This document shows, piece after piece, positions 10,801 to 25,100 of a stretch of 64,000 nucleotides of DNA. The notes below the pieces were generated by a model. That model did no database searches. It saw nothing but the letters and a program-made list of their open reading frames with translations, and had not been told where the DNA came from. The translations under genes and the position numbers were made by a program. The first letter of the stretch is position 1. Each line of letters begins with the position of its first letter. The stretch is from Eudromia elegans (lineage: Eukaryota; Chordata; Aves; Tinamiformes; Tinamidae). The stretch spans positions 2,422,461 through 2,486,460 of the forward strand of contig PTEX01000015.1 of assembly GCA_003342815.1 (NCBI GenBank), read 5' to 3'.

Positions 10801-13800
10801 TCTTTTGTCTGTTGCTTGACCTTCGTAGGACGCTTCATATGTTGAATGTGACTTGGTTTGGTTTCTAAACATTGGTTGGTTTCTAACCATTGGCCTTAAT
10901 CTCACAAGATTTTATAAGACAAATGATATATTTGAAGCTTGAGGATTTCCTAAGTAGTTACAGTCAGTAATTGGTAGTGAGAATAAGTAATACTGGACAT
11001 AGCACGAAGCAGCACATTGCCCTCCATCTCCAGGCTCTCTCGATGGATCTATGAATTGCAGGAGGAACTTACAGGAGATTTATTACATTAAACATTGTGA
11101 AGTACACCTCTGCTACTAATGCCTAATGAGCTAATGCCAAGGCATGATAATTCCCTTTAAGTAACAGTGACAAAAATGCTTAGAATGAACCACTTATTTT
11201 TATCTAGAAATAGTCTCGAGAATTGCAAAACATCAGACAAGAATGTGTCTCTCTCTCCTAGAGTTCCCTCTCCAGAAGGCTTTCACTCTAATGTCACCAC
11301 TAATGTAACACTAATTGCCGCTGCTTTTAAATGAGTTCTCATCCGTGGCGATGGAGCAGCTTGCCTGGCTGTGCTTGGCCCCCCAGCAGCCGGTGCTGGT
11401 GGGGATGCTGCCGGCTGTCCTGGGGAGACGGCACCTGGGGCTGTTCGGAGGGGATTTGCTGCTCACAGAATTCACCAGTAGCCCTGGGTGGGGATAGAGG
11501 CTTTCTCCTTAATTACAAAGGCTTAATTACACATAATATGGGGAAAAAAGGTTGTCAGATCACAGTGATCTGGCACATTCCCGTTCCCCTTAGCTGTCCC
11601 ACCAAGATGAGCCCCATCCTAACCATCCCTGCAAGACTGCTGCGCAAGCAGCCTGGGTGCTTTGCTGTGTAGCAGTCTGCAGAGTCTTGCTGTTTTCTTC
11701 TGATAATGACTGTGGTTTGGTCTTCCTCAAGAGGTGGCTGGGTTCATTGCAGGCCTCATGTAGACTAATTGTCCCTGGGCTTGTAGACTTTGTTGCCGTG
11801 TTGTGTCCAAGTACAAACCTGCCTTGCTCTAGTAATGAAGGGCATTGAAGAATAAAAAGGAATAGCTCAGAATTCAGAGATATCTAACTCTGCATTAAGA
11901 AATGAATAAACCTTTATAGAAGAGTCTAAACAGAGAGGGCAAAACACTAACCACTTATTCTTGGTAATTGACACTGAAAAGCAAAAGGCAGAAAGAGGAG
12001 ATATTTTGCAACTGAGAGTATAATTCAAGGGCACTTTTATTTTCTCCTCCCATTCTATGTTCTGCTTAATCAAATGCTTCTCTTTTTTTTTTTTCAGAAA
12101 AAAAAAAAAAAAAGTCTAATGAATGGGGAAAGCACAAGGTCGGAGAAGAGCAGGGAAACTATTTTAAAACGCGTACCGTAATCCCTTCTTTCACTCTTTT
12201 TCTTCCCTCTCTGCTGCTCTTCTGCTCCACCTCAATACATTTACATATTATTTTCTTCCAAGAGTTTTACATCTTAAACTGCTCTCCATAGGTTTTCAGA
12301 CTCTGTTTATCATTGCATTGAAATACCTTATTATCTTGAATTAGGCAGCATACCTCATACCTGACAGGCAGTCTTTGTTCTCCTCTCCTTTCCCGAAAGA
12401 GAGAAGTGAGCACTTTTTTTGTTTGAAAACTTACATACGTTAACTGAAAGACATTAATAGCCAGGTAAGAAGCCAAGGTGAAAGAAATGTGATTTCTGTT
12501 TGAGCTGGAACTGTCTGATATTCTTTCATTATACGAAATGAATGCCTAAGTGCTCCAGCTTTATTCTGCGTGGAGAAGACCTTTTATTTTATGAATTATT
12601 CCATATTATTCTGTTGCACCGGAGGAGAGGAGTTGTCAGCAAAGGTCCTTGTGCTTTAGTCACTCTTTCAGACACTCAGTGCCTGCTCAGAGACGCCGTG
12701 ACGATGACCTTGAGCTCGGCTCTGCGTTGTGTGGGGTGCAGCGTGGCACCGTGGCCGTGCTCGGCCTCCCCATAGTGCCCCACACAGCCTCCCTGGGGCT
12801 GAATTCAGCTGCCAGCAGGCGTTGCTGTATCCGAGGCCTCTCGGTGACAGGGGCTTCAGTGCTGAGGCTGGACTGTCACTCACAGACCCAGGCTTGGAGT
12901 TTCTTGCCTTGCCATATTCCTATGCTGGGTTATTACCATCCTGAACCTTGGGCATTCGGTAATTCACAGGAAGTTATGACCTAGCAGAGCAGATAGATAC
13001 ACTTTTTCTTCACTGGATGAACTGCAAAGCAGGGGGTTTTTTTCTATTTTTTAATTGTTTTTCAGTCAAGAAATAGGAATTAGTTTATAAAAGAGAAAAC
13101 TAAATGAAAGTCTCATCTATCTAGTTCAAGATTTACATTTTTCTAATGGTCGTATTAAACAAAATGCTGTGCCAAAGTTATGAAAAGACTATAAACTTTC
13201 AGCACATTACTGCTTCTTTTTCCTGTCATGGACAGTTGTGTCAAATTATGTCAAATGGACCCATAAGGACATAAAGGAACAAGAAATCACTGAGCTCTGG
13301 TTTCCCCACTATTTTCCTTATGCCATTTTGTGTCGCTCATACCCTTTGGCCCTTTTTGTTTGAAATTAATCTGGTCTTTTCTCAGTATTGCTTTGGTTGA
13401 AGGACTCATTAAGTATTCCTTGTGCTTATTGCTGTAGGCATAAAGCTGTCATCCTGTTCGTAATTTCATAATTTATAAATCATATGTCTTCTAGTTTTCA
13501 TGTTCTTTAATTGTATGTGGAGAGTTTGGATTAGTTCTATCAATCCTCTTTACAATGTTAAAGTACTCAAATTAGATACTATCAAATATTCACTTCCAGT
13601 GTATAAAAGCGATCTTCCTTGATTTGTTGATGGAAATATAAATATTTAAAGCCGGTTACCATTTTGATCCCATTGTAACTTACTGCTTTACAATATATTC
13701 TGGCCACATTTTGGTGGGTACCTAGTGCAGCAGAGTGTTACTTTGGATGACTAAGCTTTGCCATGAGAGCCTGTTCTTTAACAAACCAGAAGACAATCTT

Positions 13801-15409
13801 ATTCAATCCCCTTCCCTCATGTGCAGTTTGCATTTTTCTCAAGTTCCTGTCAAGTTCCTAATACCGTCAGTACTAGCTGGTCTCAGGGAGAGATGAGGAA
13901 GATGAAGGTTACACAGAGTATCTCACGAAGCAAAGCTGCAGATGGGAACTGTTTTAGAACAGTCCAACTCACATTTTGCAGTACAAACTGGTCAGACAAA
14001 ACTGACTGTAATTATTAGGGTGGATAAGGGCCCCTTGTGCACCTTACCTTCAAATATCTGCTAAAAACTCTTATTATTTAGCAGTTTTGACATCTCTGTG
14101 GTATAGATAAAAGAGTATCTATGAATATCTGTGCTCTGTAATGAGGGAAAGAGAGACATCATCTGGCATGACCAAAACCATAGAGCAATAGTGTTGGAGA
14201 GAATCAGAATAATAGTAATATTTGGCACCTTGGTTGATGACAGCTTTTGTAAAGGACGAGTGTAATTTGTTTTTCGTGCTGAGCTCACGCCACTAGAAAA
14301 TATTTCTCCTCCTCTCTGTGGTAACTGCATTTCATTCTTTTGCCTGGCAGGTACCTCTTTTAAGTATTAAGGCATGGTGGTGAGACGTATGTATTCATAT
14401 ATGTATATGAATATATGTATATATGTATATATTCCCTTTGGAAGACATCACTAGGCTACTTCTTAGGTGATTGCACAAGGATGTTCACCCTGTTACATAA
14501 TGGCACTTCATCCAGATCCTTGAGTGCCTGGGCAACAGCATGTAAAGAAAGAGAGAGGATATTTTTATTAAAAAACAACATCTTTTATACCTCATTTCAT
14601 AATTCTGTCTAATTTTAGTGTTCAAGAGTGAAGCAAGCTGACACCGAAATTCCTTCTTTACTTCCTGCAGACTTTGGTGTGTCAACCTCCACCATATGAC
14701 CCAGGGCATGTCCATCTGCCCCAGGATCCCCCCTTTGAGCTGTATTTGGGAAGGAGTTGCTAGTTTACTTAACAGTTTGCCCAGTCTTGTGCAATATGTC
14801 TCTAAACAGAACGTTTAGACCGTAAGTCCAGATTCCTCTTTGCAGTATACCCCACCTCTTTGAACAACATGTATTTCTGATTCTGCTTAGTTTTGGGGAG
14901 CTTTTGAACTTTCTGTAACATTTGCTTTAGCTTCAGTGAATAGACTGTAACACAGCAATATGCTTCAGATCACTGGTATTTTACTAATTTTTATTACTGC
15001 ATTAAGGTTATGTGAAGAACTTCTGTTCATACCAGTTTTAGTACATTTGACTTCATCTTAAAATTCTCTTTATAGAGGATGTAAACATTTATTAAGATAC
15101 TATAAAGGTAATGAGCAACTATAGGTTAAAAAAAAAAAAAAAAAGGCAATGTCTTCTGGAAAAAACTGAAAGGGATTAAAAAGGTCATTGTAATGAGTAA
15201 CCACACTGAGAGAGGGCAAGAGCATCACCGTATCTGGACCTCTTATGGAAGTGTATTTGTTTTCAGGGGGCAACGTGAGCCTTCCCAGTACTCAAAAGGT
15301 TAACAGTTCTGGAGCAAATGTTTATCCCTGTGGGAAGAACATTGTCACAGTTACTCCAGCTCAGTTATTGCTGTAGGGATTAAGTTATTTGTAATGCAGA
15401 AAGTGCTCT
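7875..15409. other. KCNB2 intron, no gene seen
   Basis: This is long AT-rich DNA with scattered GC-richer patches near 8430-8600, 11330-11500 and 12660-12870. Simple features include a run of 12 T, CAG, then 16 A at 12083-12113, an AT/ATGT-rich microsatellite near 14390-14435, and a poly-A run near 15127-15144. A perfect palindrome with 8-bp arms (CAGATCAC, A, GTGATCTG) lies at 11556-11572. The open frames present have no recognisable protein features. Confidence 0.55.
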
Positions 15410-15600
15410 TGCTACAATTAGCTTTTCAGGGAACCGAGCTTACACCTTTTGGAGCCCGGGTAATTAGAACTGAGGAAATAGGTTCATCATTGCTGCCGCT
15501 ATTTCATTACTGAGTAATCGCTTGTATCTAAATACACAGCTCTTAGGAGAACGGCTGTCTGTGGTCCCAGATGCTAATTAGTCCTCTCATTTGCATAGCG
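15410..15600. promoter_or_regulatory. candidate enhancer: homeodomain and POU motif cluster
   Basis: Within about 190 bp there is CAATTAG near 15416, TAATTA at 15461-15466 and 15575-15580, and a perfect octamer ATTTGCAT at 15589-15596, the classic POU-factor site. The surrounding sequence is of mixed composition and free of repeats, which resembles conserved non-coding elements in introns of neuronal genes. This is inference from motif content only; TAATTA is common in AT-rich DNA, and conservation cannot be tested here. Confidence 0.3.
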
Positions 15601-15769
15601 GCATGTTTAGTAGTACATATTTTAAGATGGGTGAGTAAGTGTAGCTGAATTTCAGACTACTTGGATCGCTAAGCAGCTGATTTAGAAAATCTGTACTGGG
15701 AGAAGCCACCCCAGACCATCTCATGGGTTTGTAGAGGGGAGTCCAAGACCTTGGCGATGCCTCTCTGCT

Positions 15770-16110
15770 CCTCTTGTGTCCCAAGGAGATGCCTCTAGCC
15801 AGACCTCACAAAGCCACGCGGCGCCTGGGGACCTCAGGCTGCAGCTGGGCCGGGTGCCCGAGCGCCGTCCTGCTCTCGGGCATGGGTGCGCGCCGCGGCT
15901 GCGTGCTGGCGCTGGGTCACCGGCGTGTTCGCAGCCTCCCGTGCCGCTGCCTCAGCGCGTCTCCCGGAGCACCGCTCCCACCAGAGATGAGACTGCAGCC
16001 GCTCTAGATCCGGGAGGCAGGGCCTGCTGCAGCCTTCTCCTGAAGTCCAGGCCAGCGTTGAAGGTCGCAGGCCCTGGTGCGTCTGCCTTGGTTAGAGGAG
16101 CTTAGCGGGT
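15770..16110. promoter_or_regulatory. intronic CpG-rich patch
   Basis: GC and CpG rise sharply here compared with the flanks, with dense CpG between about 15815 and 15975 (for example GCGCGCCGCGGCTGCG near 15889). Two overlapping plus-strand frames are open through it, as expected in GC-rich DNA, and neither resembles a known protein. It could be an orphan CpG island, an alternative or non-coding RNA promoter, or a decayed insertion. The motif cluster at 15410-15600 lies just upstream. Confidence 0.5.
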
Positions 16111-19100
16111 GCCAGTGCACGTGGGGTCGTGCTGCCCGTTGCAGTTTCTCCAAAGAGGCTTTCAGCTGGAAAGGAGGAAACGGAGGTTTGAGGCACCACC
16201 ACGTGGCTCGTTAAGCAGTGTGTTTTTCTAAAGCATTTTGGACTCCTGTGACTAATGTCTACTTAAATCCACTTGCAGGTGCTCTCTGCACCTGAACCGA
16301 AAGGGATGGCCACGTGCTCTAGTTCACCACTAATGCTCACTAATATCCACTGTCACACTCTGTCCAACCGCGTAAAACTCCTGAGTGGATTTCACCTGGG
16401 AAAAAAGGTTACGTGTCACTGGTTCCAGAGGTATGTCCCCACCTGCCTGCCCCCGGATCTGTGCTCAAGGGCTGTGCTGAACTCCACTAACACTGAGTCA
16501 CAGTGCCAAAAATTGTCTGAGAGGGAAGCAAAGTCCCTCAAGGGATAGCTGTAAACCTCTGAGGCTTGTGGCCCTGGCCACTGTTTGGAGGGTGTGAGGG
16601 TGCTGAAGGGGCTGCCGAGGGGAATTTGCACTTCTTTTGCCACGCTTGCTCATTCAGTGAAGATTTTTTACTAATGGATCTTCTCCTCCTTGCTTGTAAT
16701 ATTGAATGTCTCCTGCAACATTAATATTACTAAAACTAGAATTTAGCATTGCTGATCCTTTTAACCCAGTAAAATAATGAGATTTGCTAAAAAGCGACCT
16801 TTCAATGTTTTTGTTTGTGTATTGATAAGTATAAAACATGGACATGGGAGCTTAAATGATTGGGATACTTTTTCCCATTACAAGATGTATAATTTTTGTC
16901 TCTTTTGGAAAAGCCAGAGGCTTGAGCATTGAATTATCCTTAAATTTATGCATTAAACGTTTAGTTAAAAATGGCCATTTTTAGTGGGCTGCTCAGCTAT
17001 CAGCCCTGTGGCAACAGCAGGGTCACCCTGCGCTGCAGCTATTGCTGCACCCGACGCAGGCCTAGGCACCTCCATGAGGGTTTCCCGTTTCCCTGCTGCT
17101 GCTCTTACAGGGCTCTGTCACCCGTCAGGAATGTCTGTCCGACACAGGGCGAAAGGAACGGTGATAATAAGGGCCAATAACAGCAGTCAGCTACGGATGC
17201 TTGTTTCAAAGAGAACAGAGCGGATGTTTTCCCATCCTAGGTCTCCATTGGAAAGCACAAGCACGCAATATTTTGTAGCAGATGAGGAAAAGGGCAGAAA
17301 ACTGCTGGGGTTCAAAACAAGGTTTCGCCTGTTTTTTAAAGCTAGCATGATAGCGTGATTTAGCTAAAGAAGCAAATCTGATTATGCAAAGTAGCAGAGA
17401 ATCTGCTATACCCGCAAAGCAAACGAAAGCGGGGCTTCCTTACAACAGCACATTTCCCACCACGTCCGCTGAGTGCTACCCGGGAGCGAAGGACTTCGGT
17501 GCAGAAGCAGCCCAGAGCCTTGAATTGCGCTTTGGAAAGGAGGGGGCAGCTCGCTAATGAACCAGCTCGCATTATCCAGCTTTATTTGTGTTTTCTGTCT
17601 TTCAAGCAATTAGCTCTGTTCTTTCTCAACTCGGCTGCATTGTAATACCTGCCAATGGAAAACTGAGGAGGTGGATAATAAGGCTGTTAAGGGACCTTAC
17701 TAAAGAAGTAAATTAAAACTCTAAATTTCTCTTCAGGGTTCAGCTACCTGAGCAGAAAAAGGTTTCTTAACAAAACAAAGAAGTTGGGTTCTGAGGATCT
17801 GATTGCTTTCTCCAGTATGAATAACTGAAACAAGGGCAAAGAAGGGTAACCATTATAATCAGAGAAATGGGCTGTTTTATTGTGAGACTAAAGGACTTGC
17901 TTAGCATTGGAAAAACTGCCTTGGCCTTCCAAAAGTGAAGACTGTCTGTAAGTACAGAACAACAGTAAGTGCCAAGGTGGGAAACAGTTACTTTAACTGC
18001 CTGCTTGTGCTGCAAGAACAAGGTTGTATGAACTGGTTGTCCGTGAACTGAAACAGGAAATTAGGTGAAGGTTTGTATCAAAGCTGTAATGTTGTGGTGG
18101 AAGATCATCCCAGTAGGAATGGTGGGAAGAAAAGCCCTGTCCTGGTGGAAGTGGAGTGTGTACCTTAATCAAGTCTGGGTCTGTTGCTAGCTATAGGAGA
18201 TGACTCTGCTGGGTGACTTGGGAGCTGTGCTTTGATTTGATAGGCAATACCTCCTCCATCCCAATAAAAGGTCATCCAGATCAGTCAGACGCTCGTTGGT
18301 GACTTAATTGCTGCCTGGATCAGCCTCTAAAATTTGTTCTCCTCCTCTCTTGCTTTCTTCTTCACTAGCGTCTATTTTAAGGCAGAAACAAGTGGAGTAG
18401 TATGGTGCTTCTCCACACATGGACGCCCACTCCTTTATGCATTAACACAAGAAGCTACTTCTCACAATATTCTGCTGCCTACAGGAGGAAGAGCTGTGTC
18501 AAGAGACATCTTTCCTGCGACTTCAGATTCAAGCAAGTTGGCAGGAATGCCGGCAGCCTTCAGCAAGTGTAAACCTTCTGCCTGCCTGAGAGGAAAATAT
18601 GGTTTGGCTGTGAGGGGCCTGCATGGCAAAATCTCCCTTTGCCAAGAGCCAAAACAGTCCCTGGACAGCAGGGTTGTATTACAGAGAGCTGGGGAAGGGT
18701 CCTTCATCCATCCTTCAGTGGTCAGTGCATGACAGAGCTGAACAAGCTGGGGCGTTGTCCATAGACCATGTGGGTGGGTAGAGGAAAGGGGGAGGTGAGC
18801 AGAGCAAAGGCAAGGATTAGAAGAGAGGGAGGTAGCAGTTATTTCTGTGTGTTGAGTGGTGGCAACAGGAATGCTGATGGAAACCAATGAATTCCATCAA
18901 GAAAAGGCAACCGGATCCCTGAGGATTCCCAGTGGAGAGAAAAAGCAAAGAGCAAGGCTTGCCTGGCACGGCAGACAGTCCCCAGAGTGTCCTGGCCGCG
19001 CGGCTGAAGGGGGCGGGAGGCAGTAGAGGAGGCCACGGAGCTCGGCAGGGACAGGTCAGCACAGTGCTGACCAGCTCGCCAGCGCTTCCAGGGCCTGATT

Positions 19101-22100
19101 TCCAGTTCAAACCGAGGATGATACTGAGGTGCCGACTGTGCTTGTGGGTCCCTGAGCTTCTCCTGCAACAACGACTGGCACTGGCCAAGAGGAGGAGGTT
19201 CGGGAGGACGAACCCAGCCTAGGAGAATCAACCCCTGGACACAGAGCTGCATTGATTTCAGAGCAAAGCACTGAATGTTTTAGTCTGCCAAGAGAAGCTC
19301 CCGCAATCGTTTATTTTCCCAAACCCACTTAAAGATTAAATGGTTGATATTTGCTGCATTCTATAAAGATCTAATGAGAGCTTTTTACTGCTAATGATTG
19401 GGAAGTGCTAAGCACTATTGGGATAGAAGACAACAGATCAACAGAAAGGGCTTCCTCTGCTGCAGCGTTCACCCTTAGAGTGGCAGCATTTAGCCTCACA
19501 AGACTCTTCTGACATATATCTAAGCTCTCCAAGGCTGTGGTAGCTCTGCTCTCATGCATGCTTAGGAAGCCAGGCCCACGTTTCGATCCCTGGAACCCTC
19601 CATCAGCTCTGCCTTGAAATAAGGAACAACAGAGCCAAGTTCTGGAGAGAGATAGCAGTGGGAAACTTGGAAAAAGAAGAACAGCATGTTTGCTTTGAGG
19701 GGTGATCTTGTATGTAAGACAAAACTTCTAAAGCGTATATAAATTCTGGGGAATTTTACGTTAGCTGATCCTCTTCTGAGAAAAGCAATGATTCACCAGA
19801 AAATCACGGGATATCGCTTAGTATAGAACTTGGCCTACTGCCAGTTGGAAAACCAACATAACCTGCTGATTTACAGCTAATGTCTTAGAATTAAGATTAG
19901 ATTAACACATATATTTTAGTTTCATATCTTGATTTTGGAAAAATATATTAAACAACCCACAAAGTACCAAATTAGAATGAGTAGGTTCAGAAGGAAGATG
20001 AGAAAAAAATATATATCTTTTTTGCAAAGATCACATGACATTTCCGTAGCCATTAAGATGGAAAAAGAAGAGCCTGGATGCCTGCCAGTCCTAGAAGTGT
20101 GGAAAATTAGATGCCATTCTGCACACAAATCAATACAGTAAGTGGGAAATTTCAATTCCCCCAAACTGCCTGCAAATCTGTCTGCTAATTGACTCAATTA
20201 ATCTCTGATTCTGTTTCCACAAAATTATATGCTTAGAATAAGGAGGGACTGGCAGTGTTGTGGTTGGTTAGGGAATATTGCTTTAATAAGCCTTGCTCAG
20301 CCATGGGCAGTTAAATGGCCATTCATCTTGGGAAGGAAAGGGACAGGCTCTGCACTTACAGGGTGGGAAAGTAGGCAACAAAAAAGTTTTTTAAACAACT
20401 GCTCAAAGTGTGATTAGATGCACTGATGATTGTTGTAACCATTATCCATCTGTGGCGTGTATTATCATTCCTTGACAAAATCATTCATTCCTTATCCTTT
20501 TTCACAGAATTTATTTCTGAAGGTATTAATGTTGCCTGAGCCCCTTCTGAAGACTTTGTATTCCAAATATGTAACTGCTGGTGGGGAACGCTCTGAGCAG
20601 CGGTCCAGCTGGCAGAATGGGAAAGCAGGTATATCCTGAGGAGCTGCTCCTGCACATACAAGCTGTGTAGCACGGCTGATGTGTTTGCTGTACACTGAAA
20701 AGCAGTCGGGATTTCCTCCGCTCGCTGCAGTCGTAGGCAGCCCCTGGCACCCTGCGGTGTTTACCTGTGGAGATACAGAGGGCACAGGGAGGAAACTACT
20801 ACAGGGAAGCAAAGGACAGTTAAGGGTAATTGTAATAGGATTTCTATATATAGTAAGGATGTGAAGCCACTTTTAGCACTTACTCATTCTTTCCTGGTAC
20901 AGGATGACAAACTGTCTGATGTTTCTTCAGGAGCATTTTAGAAGAGGGACATTTTTAGGCGTTATTAGATTATTACTTAGTTGAATGTCATACATTAGGT
21001 CCTAGGCCATTAAAATAAGTACAAGCATGAGCAGGAATAAAAACAGTTGAAAAGCCAGTACCTAAAAGCCCGGAGGTAAGGCAGGAGAAGTAAAGCAACT
21101 GGGTTTTTTTTCTTTTTTGTATGAATAAAATTTTCTGTAATCCCAAACCTTTAAACAGGGTTATTTGTGATTTAATTTTACGTGCATAAAACGTGTCCGT
21201 CTGCAAAGCTTACCTCAGATACGACAATCACTGGCTGTTAAGAATAATGAGTAACTAGGAGCAGATCAGGATTTGAGAAGATTTAGCATAGGGAGTTTCT
21301 GTTGCGATCCTGCTAAGGACTAGGTGGGTTTTATTTATCATTTGTACACACCAGAAGTATGCATGGAGCTTTACATGACCGGTTAGCTGCTGCTCTGAAA
21401 AGGTTAACATTGTTATATAGAGTATAGCACCTTAAACTCGTCGTAAAGCAGTGGAGAACAGAGTACAGGAGGACAAGAGTTTTGCTGATGTCAGAGCACA
21501 AGATACTTGACTTCCTGGTTGCTTTTTTACATAAACACATACAAAAACAGATAAATTAATGTCCTAGGGTTTATGAGCAGTCCTCAGCATTGGAGGGGAT
21601 GATCAGTGGGGGTACTCAAACAGCACCAAGGTGGAAATTGGTATGCTGCATTACAGAGAGTGATATTTCCAGAGCAACTGAAACACCTCCTTCAAACTAT
21701 TATCTGCTAAGTCATCATCACTCAATGTGCTATCCCCATATTTGCAGTATGCCGTCCATAGTGCACATGGGATCCTTTCTCTATGTTTTAGGCAATGATC
21801 GTTTTTAGTATATAAGAGCTTGGTTCAGATCCTGCTGCAATCGGGTTCCCATTTGGAGAGAGATCCTTGCCATGGTGTGGTCAAAGGGAATTTGGTCAGA
21901 GGCCTCTGTTTCATGCACTGACTTCTAGGCAAATTGGCCATGACTTAATTCTGTACACGTCAACTTACCAGGCTGACAGCTAGTTTCTTCCTGCAGCTGT
22001 GCTTAGAGCAGACCTGGAGGAGAAGTTTGTACCCTACAAACGTATGTGTTGTTTAGTGGGAAAGGTGTTCTGTGAAACTGAGTTATTGTCTCGGATTGAC

Positions 22101-25100
22101 TGTGCATGTCTGTCTTCTCTATACTACTGCTTTGGTCGTATTAATGTTACATTATGCAATTGTGCTTTTGAATCACAAGCTATATGACTTAGCAAGATAC
22201 ATTTGATTTGCCTGGGTTGTCAAAACAGAATATGCTTCTCTCAGTTACACATACGTCTCACACAACATGCTCTTTTTGTGTGTGTACTAAGATGCCACTG
22301 CAGTTGCTTTCTTCTGCCTTGTTGTATATGTAGCCAGTAAAAAAGGCTACATAAGGACTGTGGGGTTGTATTAAATGGTATCTGTGCACAGGTCTTCTTG
22401 CAAACTTGCCAGCTACATTGCAATGAGCAGTGTACACACAGTGCTGATACATTAGAGACCCTCTCATTAGGCAAAGGCATAAGGATGAATTCCCATTTAG
22501 GGCTGTTCATTTGGGCTTATAATAAAAACTGACAATAGAATTAGAAGTTTTGGTTTAAAGCAATTAGCTGTTTCATATTTTAACACTGTGGTCTGAAGGA
22601 AAAGCAGAGTATTTGTGCTGTACGACTCCTGCTCCTGTTCTCACATGGGTTTCACCAAGTCCCGCAGGCAGACGTGCTCGCACACCCTGCCCTTCTGCCC
22701 TTGTTCAGCGGCCGCCCCAGGCACCACTTTACAGCACCCTCCCCTTCTCCTACCTGCATTCCTTCAGCATGGCTTGACGTGACGTGTTACAGACCCGTAT
22801 GTTCCAGAGATGTAGAGCTCAAATATCTCTCATTTAAACAAAGCCATTTTGTCTTATTGTACAAAGAAGTTATTACAAGGGACCAAGATGTCCTTGTGAC
22901 AACATCCACAGCCTCTGTGTGGTTGAGAGCAGGACCTCTGTCTGTGTCTGTGTGTGTAACTCATATGTACATGGACAGGATATGAAACTGTGGGGCACTT
23001 CTGGTTCTTGAGAGAAGCAGCAAAAGGGGCTGGTGAGAGTGTTTGCTTTGGGATGTGTGAAACAGAGTCGGAATCAGGACGAATGAAGACTCTGACAGAT
23101 CCAGCTTCGGAAAAGAACTACCTGATTTGATGAGATTTCACTACCTCACTCCCTAATAAAGTCTGGAAAAGGATGTGAGCATAATGACATAAATATCCAA
23201 GGGAAGAACCAAATTAGCTTTCATAAATATATTATGTTTTGACTTCCAAAATGCCAAAATTAAATCAACACTTGGCCCAAACATATGTCTACGTTGATGG
23301 TGAAGTAAACTGCAACTGAAGGTGAAAGAATCTTTCCCTTTGGAAGTGAATTTATTGTTTCAGGAAGGTGCTGGGTTGATCGCTCTTAAAGTGTTCTATT
23401 TATCCATAGAACAAGTGGCAAACTTGCCTTCATTGCAGCTTTTTTTCTTCCATATTCTGAAAAATAGCAGTCCCACAGATCTACTTGCCTCAGTGATAAA
23501 TATTTAACATACAAGGTCAGAAATATACTGTAATTTGCCTGGTTACAATGTTCTATTGCAGTAACTCTATATCTTTCATATCAGATGATAAATGGCCTTG
23601 GGGTTCTAAGTGTGTGCTGTAGAATGACAGTCTTGCAGTGTAAATGTATTCATAGACTTGCAAAGTGAAGTGTGCATTGCAGCCAATGGCAGACAAGCTC
23701 AGTTATAAGTCCAGATGCTGTTGGAAAATAACGTGCTCCACCAATGACAGCTCAGAAATGCCATATATTTGTTTTTCTAGCCAGAAGTTGCTGGAAGGAG
23801 CTGTTCACACACAGAGGTAAGCAGGCAGCTTTCAGCCCTGCCTCAGAGTGCACTTTAATCAAGCCCAGCAGGTCCCTTTTGCCTGTATCTCAGAGGCAGA
23901 GTTATTCCAGGATTTCCCACCCGGCTGCCCCAGCACATCTCTTCCGAGTATTTTCCCTTCTGAGCCTCATCTGTTCCCGGCTCATGATCTCCTCTGCCCT
24001 TTAGCAAGCGCAGTCAAGCCCTCTGCACAGCTCACGCCGCCTTAATAGCTGTTATCCGCTGGCATTAGCCACTGCTGCTGGACAGCAGGATGAAGATGGC
24101 AAAGCTGCCTGTGACTGTGCAGAAGCCTGGCCCCAAATCCCTTCCTTCTGCACCTTCCCCTCTCCCGCACCTCGCTGCAAAGGCAGTTTTAGCTCCGTTC
24201 CCGAGGTCCCTGCTGCCGGCCGGCGCTGGGAGAGCCTGCATTGAGCTGAGTGTTCTTCTGAGTGCAGCCTCCAAATCTGGCTGCGCTGAGGTTTGCCCAG
24301 CTGCGGTTTACTGCCCACCTTGTCAACAGAATTTCAGGATAGTAAGCATGGCAGGGCTTCATTCTCTTGTCTAAACTTAGAAAAAGCTCAGAACAGATCT
24401 TTGGCAAATTTATGTTGGTAAATATACTTTTCATTGTCTAACATGATCTATTCTTTTTAGCTGCTTTGAGATAACTACAGCAAGTGAAAGGTGTCAGTAA
24501 CAAAAAGAATTTTGCGAGCACTCAGTGCAGTGCAGCCTGGAAAAACTGCAAAACAGTCTCAAGAAAATTGCAAAAACTAGGTATTTCCTGAGTAGTCTTT
24601 TGAAATATAGCTCTGTCTCACTGTTGTTGTCATTGTGGCTTTTCTTGGTTACAGGAAATCCTTTCATTACCTATTTGTCACATCTGGTAAATTCCTTTCT
24701 TCCAAAGTGCATTTGAATTTATAGCTGTATTATCACTTGACAAAAAATATGGTCATCTTGAGGTACCATTTCTAGTTATGATAATTGTGCTGTGGCTTCT
24801 TGCTTTCTGTGTTAAAATTGATTTCTTGCCTAGTCATAAGGTATGACTCCTGGTACTTTGTGATAACAAGGTGTTCTACTCTTTCAAGCAGAAGTTTTTC
24901 AGCACTATAATATAAACAAAGAACTTTGGTAGCTTCTTTCTATGTTTCTATGTTTCTATTGTTTATGATCCCATTCTCCTGCTTTTACCTTCTTTGGTAG
25001 AACAATATTGGTAGAACAGAATTTGGAAGAACAGTAGGAGCGATTGCAACCTGTATAGATGTTGCTGGGTTTAATCTGGCTGGTTCAGAGATGGTAACAT

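Noticed and set aside
15774-16105. Two overlapping plus-strand frames in the CpG-rich patch
   Set aside because: GC-rich DNA has few stops. The frames overlap each other, are Arg/Ala/Pro-rich and match no known protein.
19199-19216. GGTTCG...CGAACC inverted repeat resembling a tRNA T-arm
   Set aside because: No matching acceptor, D or anticodon arms are found around it, so there is no tRNA.
18462-19252. Cluster of minus-strand frames in a GC-rich intron patch
   Set aside because: Overlapping frames on both strands with no domain, repeat or splice evidence.
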